Assembly: GCF_014200405.1 (NCBI RefSeq)
Contig: NZ_JACHBQ010000001.1
Location: 1,860,001-1,924,000 of the forward strand
Source: Cryobacterium roopkundense
GTDB taxonomy: Bacteria; Actinomycetota; Actinomycetes; Actinomycetales; Microbacteriaceae
Direction of reading: 5' to 3'
Length of the DNA: 64,000 nucleotides
The notes beneath the pieces were generated by a model, which was given only the letters and a program-made list of their open reading frames with translations, had not been told where the DNA came from and did not search any database. Below are positions 1 through 9,183 of the stretch, piece by piece; within the stretch, counting starts at the first letter, position 1, and every line of letters begins with the position of its first letter. Position numbers and translations under genes: made by a program.

Positions 1-869
1 TGCGTATTTTTCGCTCCGGAGCCGTCGTCGCACTGCAGACCCCGGCGACCCTTCCGGTGGCACCGGGCACGATCACCGAGGTCGAGACTGTCGCCGAGGA
101 CGGCACACGAGTGCGCGCCTGGCTGCTGCTGCCGGAGGGGGCGTCGGCCGAGCAGCCGGCGCCGCTGCTGCTGTGGATTCACGGCGGGCCGCTGAACAGC
201 TGGAACGCCTGGAGCTGGCGCTGGAGCCCGCTGCTTGCTGTGGCGCGCGGCTACGCCGTGCTGCTGCCCGACCCGGCGCTGTCCACCGGCTACGGGCTCG
301 ACTTCATTGCGCGGGGCTGGGACTCCTGGGGGGCCAAGCCCTACACCGACCTGCTGGCCATAACGGATGCCGCGGAGGCCCGGGCCGACATCGACGAGAG
401 CAAGACTGCCGCGATGGGCGGCTCCTTCGGTGGATACATGGCCAACTGGGTAGCCGGCCACACCGACAGGTTTCAGGCGATCATCAGCCACGCGAGCCTG
501 TGGGCCCTCGACCAGTTCAACGGCACGACCGATAACTCGCAGTATTGGCAGAGCATCTTCTCGGCGCAGGGAATGATCGACAGCTCCCCGCACCACAGCG
601 TGCGGGACATCGTGACACCGATGCTCGTGATCCACGGCGACCACGACTACAGGGTGCCAATCGGGGAGAGCCTGCGCCTGTGGTCGGAGCTGGCCGAGCA
701 CCACGCCCAGCCTGACGGGACCACGCAGCACAAGTTCCTCTATTTTCCCGATGAGAACCACTGGGTGTTGGGACCCCAGCACGCCGTGGTCTGGTACGAG
801 ACGGTGTTTGCGTTCCTCGACCAGCACGTGCACGGCGCAGAATGGAAACGGCCGGAGCTGCTCGGCTAG
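1..869 (+). CDS. S9-family prolyl oligopeptidase / acylaminoacyl peptidase, C-terminal part
   Basis: The reading frame is already open at the first base, so this is the 3' part of a longer gene and the GTG at 57 is probably internal. The visible part is an alpha/beta-hydrolase catalytic domain: the nucleophile elbow GGSFGGY with its serine, an acid region GDHDYRVP and the histidine region DENHW, in the order typical of S9 peptidases. S9 proteins carry an N-terminal beta-propeller of about 400 residues, which would lie upstream of the window. It should cleave short peptides or acyl-peptides in the cytoplasm. It is convergent with the ABC permease gene, with a 16-bp gap and no clear terminator. 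Confidence 0.9.
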   Translation, partial: RIFRSGAVVALQTPATLPVAPGTITEVETVAEDGTRVRAWLLLPEGASAEQPAPLLLWIHGGPLNSWNAWSWRWSPLLAVARGYAVLLPDPALSTGYGLDFIARGWDSWGAKPYTDLLAITDAAEARADIDESKTAAMGGSFGGYMANWVAGHTDRFQAIISHASLWALDQFNGTTDNSQYWQSIFSAQGMIDSSPHHSVRDIVTPMLVIHGDHDYRVPIGESLRLWSELAEHHAQPDGTTQHKFLYFPDENHWVLGPQHAVVWYETVFAFLDQHVHGAEWKRPELLG

Positions 870-885
870 GGGCAGGGGACGGCCG

Positions 886-1755
886 TCAGGAGAGGATGTC
901 CTTCGTGCTGAAGCGGCCGTAGGCCAGTGCTCCGAAGACCAGAATATACGCACCCTGCAGGAGCGCGTTCGACGCGAACGACGACAGGTCGAGGGGTTGG
1001 CGCAACAGGTCGGCGAAGCCGAGCCAGTAGTGGCTGAACAGATACGGGTGCAGCCAGGAGAGTTGTGGCAGCACGTCCAGGATCTGCGCGACGACCGACA
1101 CCACGACAGTGGCGGCCATGGCACCGACCGGCACGTCGGTGAGGGTTGAGATGAAGAGTCCGATGGCCGCCAGTCCCAGTAGGGACAACGTCACGTAGCC
1201 CGCGATCAGGAGCGATCTCAGCACGGACTCCATGACGGTGATGGTGTCACCGGACAGCAGGGTGACCGGGCCGATCGGGAACAGCGCCGCGCCGATCAGT
1301 GCGCCGGCGAGGGTGAGGGTGAGGGTGGCCACGAGGCAGAAGACGGCCGCGCCGACGTATTTCACCAAGAGCAGCCGCACGCGACCGGCGGGTGCCACGA
1401 GCAGGTAGCGGAGCGTTCCGAGGCCCGCTTCACCGGCGATGGTGTCGCCGGCCACGACTCCGATCGTAAGCGGCAGGAACAACGGGATAGCCACGACCAT
1501 GGCTGTGAATCCGACGAAAAGCCCGTTCTGCGTCACCCGGTCGAGAAAGGGCGGGCCTTCCCCCGGCGAGAGGGGGTCCGAGGACAGTTTGACCGCGACG
1601 GCAAGCAGGATGGGGATCAGCGCAACGGCCACGAGCATCGCCCAGGTGCGGCGGCGGCGAAACAGCACCGAGAGCTCGGAGCCGAGCAGTGCCCAGCCTG
1701 CCGATCGCCGTCCGGCGCGCACCCCAGCCGGTTCCATCACGTCACTGGACGACAT
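886..1755 (-). CDS. ABC-2 type transporter permease
   Basis: A membrane protein of about 289 residues with some six hydrophobic segments (first at about residues 40-58) and a basic N-terminal region (RRRR) before it, the usual layout of ABC-2 permeases. The ATG at 1755 is preferred over an in-frame TTG one codon upstream. Its start overlaps the end of the ATP-binding gene by 14 bp, so the two are translationally coupled and form one exporter. The substrate cannot be told from sequence; drug, bacteriocin or sodium export are known roles of the family. Confidence 0.88.
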   Translation of the reverse strand: MSSSDVMEPAGVRAGRRSAGWALLGSELSVLFRRRRTWAMLVAVALIPILLAVAVKLSSDPLSPGEGPPFLDRVTQNGLFVGFTAMVVAIPLFLPLTIGVVAGDTIAGEAGLGTLRYLLVAPAGRVRLLLVKYVGAAVFCLVATLTLTLAGALIGAALFPIGPVTLLSGDTITVMESVLRSLLIAGYVTLSLLGLAAIGLFISTLTDVPVGAMAATVVVSVVAQILDVLPQLSWLHPYLFSHYWLGFADLLRQPLDLSSFASNALLQGAYILVFGALAYGRFSTKDILS

Positions 1756-2740
1756 CAAAACCTTCTCCGGTCAGCGCAACGAAACGTTCCTCGAGGCTCG
1801 GCTCTTCGACAGCGAGTCCACGGATTCGTACCCCTGCGGACACGAGGGCCGTCACAACGGCGTCGGGTGTACGGTGCTCTCCGGGGAACGGCGCTTCGAT
1901 CCAGGGGTCCTGGCCCGGGACATCCGTTTGCGTGGGTGCCAGCCCCAGGTGCACGAGCACTCTGCTGGCCGCATCGGGGTCGGGTGTACGCAGGCGCAAC
2001 CGGGGTTCGCTCCCCCTGCCAAGGTCGGCGAGCGTGCCCTGGGCCACCAGGGTGCCGGCGCTCATGACGGCGGCGTGGGTACACATCTGCTCCACCTCGG
2101 CCAGCAGGTGACTCGATACGAAAACCGTCGTGCCCTCGGCGGCGAGGGAACGGATGAGGCTGCGCACCTCGCGGGTTCCCTGCGGGTCAAGCCCATTGGT
2201 CGGCTCGTCGAGCACCAGCAGGTCACGGTGCACCAGCAGGGCATTGGCGATGCCCAGCCGCTGCTTCATGCCGAGAGAATATGCGTGCGCCTTCTTCTTC
2301 GCGGCGTGGCTGAGGCCCACTCGCTCGAGGGCCTGATCGACGCGGGCGCTGCGTGTGTGGGACGGCGCGAAGCGGTCGGCGGTGTCCAGGCGACTGAGGT
2401 TTGCGGCGCCGGACAGGAACGGGTAGAACGCCGGTCCCTCCACGAGTGCGCCAACTCGCGGCAGCACGTCGTGCAGGCGTGCGGGCATGCTTTCTCCCAA
2501 TACGCTGATCTGACCGCTGGTAGCAGCGGTCAGGCCGAGGAGCATGCGGATGCTGGTGGTCTTGCCGGAGCCGTTCGGTCCGAGAAAACCAAAGACGGCG
2601 CCGCGCGGAACGGCCAGGTCTATGCCGTTGACGGCTGTCTGTCGAGCGAAACGCTTCGTGAGCCCTCTGGTCTCGATCGCCAGATCGAGACTAGAGCCTG
2701 GCACCACTGACTCGCCCGATGTCGCGTCGGCGACCGTCAC
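1742..2740 (-). CDS. ABC transporter ATP-binding protein
   Basis: A 332-residue nucleotide-binding subunit. Walker A is GPNGSGKTT (about residue 54), the signature region reads YSLGMKQRLGIA, and Walker B is LLVLDEPTNGLDP, followed by the switch histidine region SSHLL. The C-terminal 100 residues form the accessory domain usual in drug or bacteriocin exporters. The GTG start overlaps the stop of the upstream LolA-like gene (GTGA), and its 3' end overlaps the permease, giving a three-gene operon. It powers the partner permease at the cytoplasmic membrane. Confidence 0.93.
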   Translation of the reverse strand: MTVADATSGESVVPGSSLDLAIETRGLTKRFARQTAVNGIDLAVPRGAVFGFLGPNGSGKTTSIRMLLGLTAATSGQISVLGESMPARLHDVLPRVGALVEGPAFYPFLSGAANLSRLDTADRFAPSHTRSARVDQALERVGLSHAAKKKAHAYSLGMKQRLGIANALLVHRDLLVLDEPTNGLDPQGTREVRSLIRSLAAEGTTVFVSSHLLAEVEQMCTHAAVMSAGTLVAQGTLADLGRGSEPRLRLRTPDPDAASRVLVHLGLAPTQTDVPGQDPWIEAPFPGEHRTPDAVVTALVSAGVRIRGLAVEEPSLEERFVALTGEGFDVVQ

Positions 2741-3882
2741 TGAACCGCGGCGGCGGCTTGCAAGCGCTCGAGCGGCACGGAGCCGACGAACACACGCCCG
2801 TCGGTGGCGAGGAAGACATTGACGAGTGACGTGGAGAGAGCGCGCCCGCCGGTGACCTCGGTGGTCAGTTGGGCCAGGAGCGGGTTGGCGGACAGCTCGG
2901 CAGGAACCGAGGACGCCGCGATTTCTGCCACGGCATCCCAGCCGGAGCCGGCGATCACGGGCAGGTCACTTGTCGGCTCGACCGGAGCAGCATCTGACTG
3001 GGGGGCCTCAGACTTCATCTTCTCCATGTCGGCTGCGGTGGGAACGGGGACCTCGGTCACCGTGGCGCCGGCCGGAGGGGTGAAATCGAACCGATCGGCG
3101 GATGGCACGGACAGATCGAGGCTCGTGAAGCCCAGCTGGAATGCCGGGGCCTTCTGACCAACGGCCGCGACGGTGACGCGCAGGGGCAGGCCGGTTTCAG
3201 AGTCCACCGCGATGGTCACAGACTCGACCAGCGTGTCGGAGGTATTGGGGTTGAGTACGAGTTCATACACCGTTCGTCCGGCGACGGTGCCGTCGTTACC
3301 GACCGACACGGCCGTTGTCGGGTTGATCTCGGTCAGGAAGTGCTCGGCGATCTGTGCGGGTGTCGCGAGACCGGTCGGGGCTTGGGCCTCACGCGCCGCA
3401 GCCTTGTCTTTCCACGATGACTTCAGCTCGGCTGGAATGGCCAGATGGGAGACCTCGTTGGTCTGCGAATCGTAGGTCCAGGCATCCGTGCCGTTCACGA
3501 TGAGGTCGCGTTCGTCCATCTTGTCGAGAATTTGCACGCGCGTTCTGTCTGCACCGTCCACGTACACGCGTGCTTCATGTGAGCCGGTAAGAAACTCCAG
3601 CGCGGAGGTGACGGCCCCCGCGCCTGCTGCTTCGGGCAGTGATCCGGACATTCCGGCGCCGAGATCAACATCGGGAAGCCCGATGTCTGAGGACTGCTCC
3701 AACGCGCCCGAGAACGCCGTGACCGTGCTGTCGTTGACCATCAGCAGGATCTGCTCGGCGGTCTTGTCTGGCAGGTCAATGGCCGCTCCAGCCTGCAGAG
3801 GCACGGCGATAACGCCGACCGCGATGACTGCGGGAACAACAATGGCAGGAAGCCACTTCACCGAGGTGCGCGGCACGATCAA
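2737..3882 (-). CDS. LolA-like / DUF2092-type secreted or membrane-anchored protein
   Basis: A 381-residue protein with an N-terminal signal or anchor segment (about residues 9-32, ending QAGAA). The body resembles the LolA / MucB-RseB-like fold used by actinobacterial lipoprotein-carrier homologues: conserved DAWTYDSQTNEV at about residue 132 and ETGLPLRV later, where a beta-sandwich would bind a lipid or peptide. No ATG is available; the start is TTG at 3882 or GTG at 3876. It is the first gene of an operon with the ABC exporter (4-bp overlap), so it may help that transporter outside the membrane. That role is an inference from context. Confidence 0.75.
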   Translation of the reverse strand: MIVPRTSVKWLPAIVVPAVIAVGVIAVPLQAGAAIDLPDKTAEQILLMVNDSTVTAFSGALEQSSDIGLPDVDLGAGMSGSLPEAAGAGAVTSALEFLTGSHEARVYVDGADRTRVQILDKMDERDLIVNGTDAWTYDSQTNEVSHLAIPAELKSSWKDKAAAREAQAPTGLATPAQIAEHFLTEINPTTAVSVGNDGTVAGRTVYELVLNPNTSDTLVESVTIAVDSETGLPLRVTVAAVGQKAPAFQLGFTSLDLSVPSADRFDFTPPAGATVTEVPVPTAADMEKMKSEAPQSDAAPVEPTSDLPVIAGSGWDAVAEIAASSVPAELSANPLLAQLTTEVTGGRALSTSLVNVFLATDGRVFVGSVPLERLQAAAAVQ

Positions 3883-3964
3883 CGATCCATTTCGCGAGGA
3901 TTCATGCCCGTGACTCTACGCCGAGTGGCTGAGAATTGCCTCTCCGGCGTCCTGCGCGCCACGC

Positions 3965-4912
3965 TCAGCCGGCGCGGGTTGCGAGGGCCGTGCGAGCGCG
4001 GTGCATCGAGGATTCAAGACCCCAGGTGGCGCAGAGCCGATCGAGTTCGGCCGCCTGTGCGGGGGTACTGGCGCGGATGCGTGCGTCGAATTCGGGCATT
4101 GCGAGGGTACGCACGACATTCACGACCGCCGGAGCGACGGTCAGGTAGTCGGCGGCGGCCCGGACTTTGGCGCGCGCGGACGCCGCCATGTCGGAGGCCG
4201 GATCTGCGGCGGCTGCCACGATTGAATCGAGGTTGCCATACCGGGAAAGCAAGGCCACGGCGGTCTTCTCCCCCACGCCCGCCACTCCGGGCAGGCCGTC
4301 AGAAGCGTCTCCGCGCATCGCCGCGAAGTCTGCGTATTGGGTGGGGGCGACTCCGTACTTGGTCTCGAGGGCGGCATCCGTCAGAATTTCGAGGCGTGAC
4401 ATGCCGCGACCGGTATAGATCACGCGCACCTCGCGCGAGTCGTCGATGAGCTGGAAGAGATCGCGGTCGCCCGTGACGACATCCACAGGCATCACGGCGT
4501 TCGAGGCCAGCGATCCCAGCACGTCGTCTGCTTCATGGTGCGCCGCGCCGATCACGGGTATTCCGAGGGCGCCGAGCACCTCGCGGATGACTGCTACCTG
4601 CGGTGTGAGTAGGTCGGGCACGTCTTCGATTGAGGGGTCAGCGTCGGTCGGCGCCGCCTGGGCGACGCGGTGGCTCTTGTAGGTGGGAATGAGGTCCACG
4701 CGCCACTGCGGGCGCCAGTCGTCGTCCCAACAGGCCACGATCTCGGTCGGTTTGAACTCGCTCGCGAGCCTCGCGATCATGTCGAGCAGGCCTCGAACGG
4801 CGTTCACCGGCATGCCGTTGGGGGCCCTCATGGTGTCGGGCACCCCGTAAAACGCGCGGAAATACAGGCCAGCGGTGTCGAGGAGCATGCGGCGCTCCGG
4901 CAGATCCGTCAC
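3965..4912 (-). CDS. 5'-3' exonuclease (Pol I N-terminal / FEN-like nuclease)
   Basis: A 315-residue stand-alone 5' nuclease. Acidic metal-binding clusters are visible: MLLDTAGLYFRAF, ACWDDDWRPQ, HEADDVLGSLA, VTGDRDLFQL and a helix-hairpin-helix region around DGLPGVAGVGEKTA. These follow the order of DNA polymerase I 5'-nuclease domains. The GTG at 4912 is chosen because it lies just after the stop of the upstream nucleotidyltransferase gene and before the first conserved strand. The longer ATG start at 4987 would add 25 unlikely residues. It probably removes RNA primers or flaps. It is a separate gene from polA, as is common in actinobacteria. Confidence 0.92.
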   Translation of the reverse strand: MTDLPERRMLLDTAGLYFRAFYGVPDTMRAPNGMPVNAVRGLLDMIARLASEFKPTEIVACWDDDWRPQWRVDLIPTYKSHRVAQAAPTDADPSIEDVPDLLTPQVAVIREVLGALGIPVIGAAHHEADDVLGSLASNAVMPVDVVTGDRDLFQLIDDSREVRVIYTGRGMSRLEILTDAALETKYGVAPTQYADFAAMRGDASDGLPGVAGVGEKTAVALLSRYGNLDSIVAAAADPASDMAASARAKVRAAADYLTVAPAVVNVVRTLAMPEFDARIRASTPAQAAELDRLCATWGLESSMHRARTALATRAG

Positions 4913-4916
4913 GGCG

Positions 4917-5618
4917 CTATGCCCGTGTTCCGCGGACGAAGCCGTCCTGGAGGTATCCGCCGGCCTCATCCAAGACCTCCCGAGCAAGCAGCGTCAGGTC
5001 GTCTCTCGTTCGACCAGTATTCGAAGCCCATACGGCCAGCCTGTCCGCGAGGTCGTCTTCGCACAGGCGTAAACGTCGAACGATCCATTTGCCGCCGCCA
5101 AGCCAATGGTCACGGGTGAGCATCAGCAAATCTGCGGCCTCCCGAAACACATCGGCACTGAGCATGAAGATCTCCGCACTGTCCTCGCTTCCGGACAGGT
5201 CATCCACGAGAGCGCTCAGGCCGTACCGGCGGAGTTCGCGCTCGTTTGCGGAGAGGGGCAGCGGCCCCCGCCGCATGCGGTCCCGAGCGTCTCGTTGCCA
5301 TTCCAGGCCGCGTCCATCGACGTCGGTCAGCAAAGCTCCGTGAGCGCAGAGATCCGCTATGACCGGATGGCGGGCATCGCCCTCCCTCTTGTACCAATAG
5401 CGCAGGCTGGACGGAGTGTGAACGAAAGCTTCCACCAGCCACCCACGAAATGTCGTGGTCTCTGCATAGTTGGCATGGCCATCCGCATACAACACGGCGA
5501 TGTCCAGATCCGATGTCGACGTTAATCGACCCGACGCCGCGCTTCCGCCGAGAATGGACGCCGTGGCTTCCGGATGCATCGTGTTCACGAAGGCACGGGC
5601 AGTGTCGTAGACAGTCAT
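4917..5618 (-). CDS. nucleotidyltransferase-domain protein
   Basis: A 233-residue protein starting at the ATG of MTVYDTARAF. The segment GGSAASG followed by TSDLDIAVL is the GS-x(n)-DxD signature of the Pol-beta nucleotidyltransferase superfamily, seen in aminoglycoside adenylyltransferases and MNT toxin-antitoxin antidotes. The C-terminal half is helical and has no motif I recognise. The gene lies 4 bp upstream of the exonuclease start, so they are likely co-transcribed. Substrate unknown: small-molecule or protein nucleotidylation are both possible. The upstream extension in the same frame lacks conservation cues and was not used. Confidence 0.75.
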   Translation of the reverse strand: MTVYDTARAFVNTMHPEATASILGGSAASGRLTSTSDLDIAVLYADGHANYAETTTFRGWLVEAFVHTPSSLRYWYKREGDARHPVIADLCAHGALLTDVDGRGLEWQRDARDRMRRGPLPLSANERELRRYGLSALVDDLSGSEDSAEIFMLSADVFREAADLLMLTRDHWLGGGKWIVRRLRLCEDDLADRLAVWASNTGRTRDDLTLLAREVLDEAGGYLQDGFVRGTRA

Positions 5619-5685
5619 AGAGCCATGCTGGCACACGCATCCGCGTCCCGGAGTGCAGGCGGCGTCGCGGGTGTTCCGCCGACCT

Positions 5686-6216
5686 TCAGGCGACCCGGTA
5701 CTTGTAGCCGATGTGCGACCCGATGAAACCCAGACGCGTGTAGAACCGGTGCGCGTCATGTCGTGCCGCGTCGGAGCTGAGCTGAATCAGGTGCGTATCG
5801 AGGTCGGCGGACGCGTTATCTCTCACCCAGCGCAGCATGGCTCCTCCGATGCCGTTCGAGCGCTGATCGCTTCGCACCCGCACCGCTTCGATCTGGAGAC
5901 GTGTCGACCCACGCCGCGCCATTCCCGGGATGCGCGTGAGCTGCATCGTGCCAACCAGGGAGTTGGAATCATCGACGACAACAAGGAGTGCATTTCCTGC
6001 ATCCGCGGTAACGGCACGGAACGCGGTGAGATAGGCAGGCCGGTCCTCAGCGGCGCCAAGATCACCCCGCGTTGCGCTGATCGAATCGTCGGCCAGCAAC
6101 TGCATGAGGGCGTCGAGATCACCCTCAACGGCGTCACGAAGCGTGACAAGGCCGGTGGCGACCCCGAGTGACACGGGCAACGCTAAATCTTGAAGCATTC
6201 GACCAGTCTGGTGCAT
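5686..6216 (-). CDS. GNAT-family N-acetyltransferase
   Basis: A protein of about 176 residues with the GNAT fold: VTLRDAVEGDLDALMQLL at the N-terminus, the acetyl-CoA loop region IEAVRVRSDQRSNGIGGAML (R-x-x-G-I-G) and a C-terminal FYTRLGFIGSHIGYK strand typical of the family. An internal ATG at 6198 is an alternative start giving 170 residues. No ribosome binding site is clear for either. Substrate unknown. Confidence 0.87.
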   Translation of the reverse strand: MHQTGRMLQDLALPVSLGVATGLVTLRDAVEGDLDALMQLLADDSISATRGDLGAAEDRPAYLTAFRAVTADAGNALLVVVDDSNSLVGTMQLTRIPGMARRGSTRLQIEAVRVRSDQRSNGIGGAMLRWVRDNASADLDTHLIQLSSDAARHDAHRFYTRLGFIGSHIGYKYRVA

Positions 6217-6232
6217 GACGCGACAGCAGACG

Positions 6233-6610
6233 TTAGGAGCCGCTCGGAGCCTCGTCCGTGATGCCGATGAACTGGCTGCCGATTCCGTCGCACTCGGTTC
6301 GTCCGAAACCGGCGGCTGGCTCGGGCACCTCGTCGAACCCGTGGTTCGAACAGCTGATGTAGGTGAACACCGGCCACCACTTCTTGGGGCGCACGGCCTC
6401 GGTGTAACCACACACGTCGCAGGTGAGCTGGACCCAGACAGGCTTCTTGCCCGTGCGGTTGGCCCGCGACTGTATGAGCCAGGCCGGGGGGTCTTCCTCC
6501 AGCTTGGCGAGCTGCGCCTCGCCCATGCGCGACGGAATGCCGTGACGTGCCGCCATCTCGAGCGGGATATCCAGGCGCAGGGCGACTTCTCTTCTCGTAA
6601 TCATCTTCAT
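6233..6610 (-). CDS. conserved hypothetical protein with zinc-ribbon-like C-terminus (DUF5997-like N-terminus)
   Basis: A 125-residue cytoplasmic protein beginning MKMITRREVAL. The first 50 residues look like a small helical domain (REVALRLDIPLEMAARHGIP, then EEDPPAWLIQSR) of the kind I associate with actinobacterial DUF5997; that link is tentative. The second half contains CDVCG, a later CSNHG and FGRTECDG, which could bind one zinc ion. It ends 17 bp before the GNAT gene, so the two may be co-transcribed. No function is assigned. Confidence 0.65.
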   Translation of the reverse strand: MKMITRREVALRLDIPLEMAARHGIPSRMGEAQLAKLEEDPPAWLIQSRANRTGKKPVWVQLTCDVCGYTEAVRPKKWWPVFTYISCSNHGFDEVPEPAAGFGRTECDGIGSQFIGITDEAPSGS

Positions 6611-6713
6611 CAAGAATAGGCGGTGACGAGCCACGCTGCGCCGCCGGCTTGACGCGCCCTGCACCGTGCACCGTGCGCCACGCTGGCCTCCGCTTGTGTT
6701 TGAAGGAGTCCGC

Positions 6714-7517
6714 ATGACGAGCACACCGCCCCCGCCCCGGGGAAGCGCACGCATGTCACGCGGACTCACGATCACGCTCATCATCGGGCTCGTGCTGGTG
6801 GGCCTTGTGCTCATTGCTGGGGCACTCGTGCAGACAGGACTCCTGACGGGAAGCCCGATTGCCATCGACAAGGACGCTCCGGCCGGAACCAGCGTCGTCA
6901 TGACGATTCCGAACGCCGCAGTCACCCTCGTGCCCAGCTCTGACAGCCGCGTTCACGTGGCCGGGCGAGGGTCGCACTTCGGCTCCGAGCCCACTGCCAC
7001 TTTGTCGACTGAATCAGGCGCGACGACGATTTCCGGCGGCTGCCCCGACGGTTTTTTCGTGCGCTGCTCCCTCCGGCTCAACGTAGCGGTTCCCGCCTCC
7101 GTCAGTGTGGACGTCGACGGGCGCAATGGAAGCATCACTGCGACCAGCTTGATCGGGAATCATCGCCTGCACACCACGAACGGTGCCATCGAGGTCACGG
7201 AGACCCGAGGCCCCCTGCGTCTCTCGAGCACCAACGGCGCCGTGAGAGTGATGGAGTCCCATTCCAACCGCGTGACCGCCAGCACAACGAACGTAGCCGT
7301 GCAGCTCGACTTCACGTCGGCACCCACAACGGTCGAGGCTCTGAGCACCAATGGTGCCGTCCCTGTGCGCGTACCCAACACGGGAGTCGCCCACTGCGTG
7401 GATCCCCGAACCACGAACGGCAAGGTCGAGACGGCGACGGTACCCAGCGACCGCACCGCCACCCGCACGATCACGGCCGAGACCACCAACGGCAGCGTGA
7501 CCATCGCGGCCCAGTAA
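6714..7517 (+). CDS. DUF4097-type repeat membrane protein
   Basis: A 267-residue protein with one transmembrane helix near the N-terminus (about residues 18-40), then an extracytoplasmic beta-rich domain. The domain has a recurring TTNGAI / STNGAV / TTNGKV / TTNGSV motif every 17-25 residues, as in the right-handed parallel beta-helix of DUF4097 adhesin-like proteins. A very good ribosome binding site (GAAGGAG) ends 7 bp before the ATG at 6714, which fixes the start against an upstream GTG at 6666. It probably sits on the cell surface. Function unknown. Confidence 0.82.
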   Translation: MTSTPPPPRGSARMSRGLTITLIIGLVLVGLVLIAGALVQTGLLTGSPIAIDKDAPAGTSVVMTIPNAAVTLVPSSDSRVHVAGRGSHFGSEPTATLSTESGATTISGGCPDGFFVRCSLRLNVAVPASVSVDVDGRNGSITATSLIGNHRLHTTNGAIEVTETRGPLRLSSTNGAVRVMESHSNRVTASTTNVAVQLDFTSAPTTVEALSTNGAVPVRVPNTGVAHCVDPRTTNGKVETATVPSDRTATRTITAETTNGSVTIAAQ

Positions 7518-7538
7518 ACCACCGGTTCTGCCCTGGTC

Positions 7539-8862
7539 TAGAACGGGCCGGGTTCGCCGGGGTTGGGCTTGGGTGTGTTAAACCAGTTGAACGGGGTCGG
7601 TGCGCCGGGTTGATCCGGTGCGTCGGTGGTGGGTCGTGGCAGGGGTGTGACGAGGCGGGTGGCGGGGTCAGTGGCGTAGTGCTTGCCGGCCGGTGATGTC
7701 CAGTGCATCACCCCGTCGGGAGTCTGCTTGACGGTCCGGGCGGTGTTGCGTTTGAGGGCGTGGTCTGCTCGGCAGAGGTGCGCGAGGTTGACGTTGCCCG
7801 TGGGGCCGCCGAACTGCCGGTCGATGGTGTGGTCGATGTCGCAGAACCTCGCCGCTTTGTTGCACCCGGGAACCCGGCACGTGGCGTCTCGGATTTGCAG
7901 GTACTTTGTCAGCGCTCGTGGAACCTTGAACTGCTCGGCGCTGACGGACAGCGCGATTCCGGTATGGGGTGTACGAGGATGCGGGTGAAACTCGTCGCGG
8001 TTCCGGCGAGGCGCCGCGCGGTCTCCGGGTCGATCGGCCCGTACCCTTCGAGTTCGCCGGGCTCCTCGCTCTTGCCCATCAGCGTCAGCACCGGGACGGT
8101 GATGTTCACCGTGGCACGCAGACCGGCACCGAGGCCGGTCTCTGTGACCCCGGTCAGGAGCAGGTCCGTCGCGACATCGGTTCGCAGCTGGGCCAGCGTG
8201 CGGGTCTCGTCGATGTCTTGCAGGTTCGTGGCCGCGTCGCTGACTCGGTTGAACACCGCCTGCAGGTCATCGGAGGCGGCGGAGATCCACAGCGTAGACA
8301 TGCCGTCGATGCCGGGGAACAGCTGCACGCGCCGGTCGGTGAGGCACTTGGTGCGCCGGATCGCGATGGACTCCGGGTGCAGGCGTTCCCGCACCTTGCG
8401 GGCCATGATGTCGAACTGCGCCACCGTGAGGGTCTTCGCGAACGGCAGCAGCGCCGCCTCGAAGTCCGGCTGCGACAGTACCGGGATCGACGCGACGTGG
8501 TCGATCATGCGCTGCGCGTGCCGCTGACTGATCTCGCCGTTGAGCAGAGCCGTGCGGGTGAGGGGCAGAGCCTGCGCGAGGCACTGGCTATCCCGAATAA
8601 GTCCCTGCGCGGTGCCCTGCGGGATTCGCAACGCACACGCCAACTCCAGGACGAACCCCCGCTCGGCCGCATACTCGCCGTCCCAGCCGTCCTTGCTGGC
8701 CTTCCCGGTCTCCGCCACGGCCAGGGCCCGCGTATACGCGTCATCGATGGCATCCGCCCTGCCCGCCTGAGCGAAGCAGATCAGCCTCTCGAAATACAGC
8801 ACCCGGTCAATATCCAGAACCGGCGTGTGCTCCTGTTCGTCGAACAGCGCCCCAGGAGGCAC
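7539..8862 (-). pseudogene. DUF222 / HNH endonuclease (REP13E12-like), frameshifted
   Basis: The DUF222 part is intact in one frame and ends in nonsense after RILVHP. A one-base gain in the G run at 7966-7969 would continue the frame as TGIALSVSAEQF and on through a full HNH domain (PGCNKAARFCDIDHT, then NLAHLCRADHALK) to a TAG at 7539-7541. The lost base therefore separates the DUF222 module from its nuclease. A second lesion near the 5' end is possible: a DUF222-like leader (ANAVDEPDEVFFSGSDQ) is readable in another frame up to about 8954. The family is a repeated, poorly understood actinobacterial one. An intact relative lies at 28627. Confidence 0.85.
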
Positions 8863-9055
8863 CGCCTCCAGGAATCCCCCTTCGTCAGATCACGTTGGTC
8901 CGACCCCGAAAAGAACACCTCATCAGGCTCATCCACCGCATTCGCCTCCCTCACACCCACCTCAGCGAGCCCCTGACTACCCCTACCGAGCGGAGCAGGC
9001 CTCTGGCACCTCCGAATGTTTCATACCACCATTTTACCTCTAATAGAAGATATAT

Positions 9056-9147
9056 CCCCCTTACGATTTCAGTGAGATGCCCATATCTAAGTGGCGCATG
9101 ACCGTCTGCAATGGAGCAATCGCTATCTCACTGAAATCGTAAAGGGG
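9056..9147. repeat. 92-bp inverted-repeat element (MITE-like)
   Basis: Arms at 9056-9078 and 9125-9147 are complementary over 23 positions with one mismatch (arm core TTACGATTTCAGTGAGAT), around a 46-bp centre with no coding content. The size and the terminal position of the arms resemble a miniature inverted-repeat transposable element. No target duplication is visible. A structured RNA or regulatory hairpin between the pseudogene and the HAD gene is the alternative. Confidence 0.5.
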
Positions 9148-9160
9148 ACGTACATGCGAA

Positions 9161-9183
9161 TCACGCGCGCGCGGGGCGCGTGA
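9161..9183. promoter_or_regulatory. perfect 8-bp inverted repeat upstream of the HAD gene
   Basis: TCACGCGC at 9161-9168 and GCGCGTGA at 9176-9183 form a perfect dyad ending 12 bp before the ATG at 9195. It could be an operator or a hairpin limiting ribosome access. The downstream gene is disrupted, so the site may no longer matter. Confidence 0.4.
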
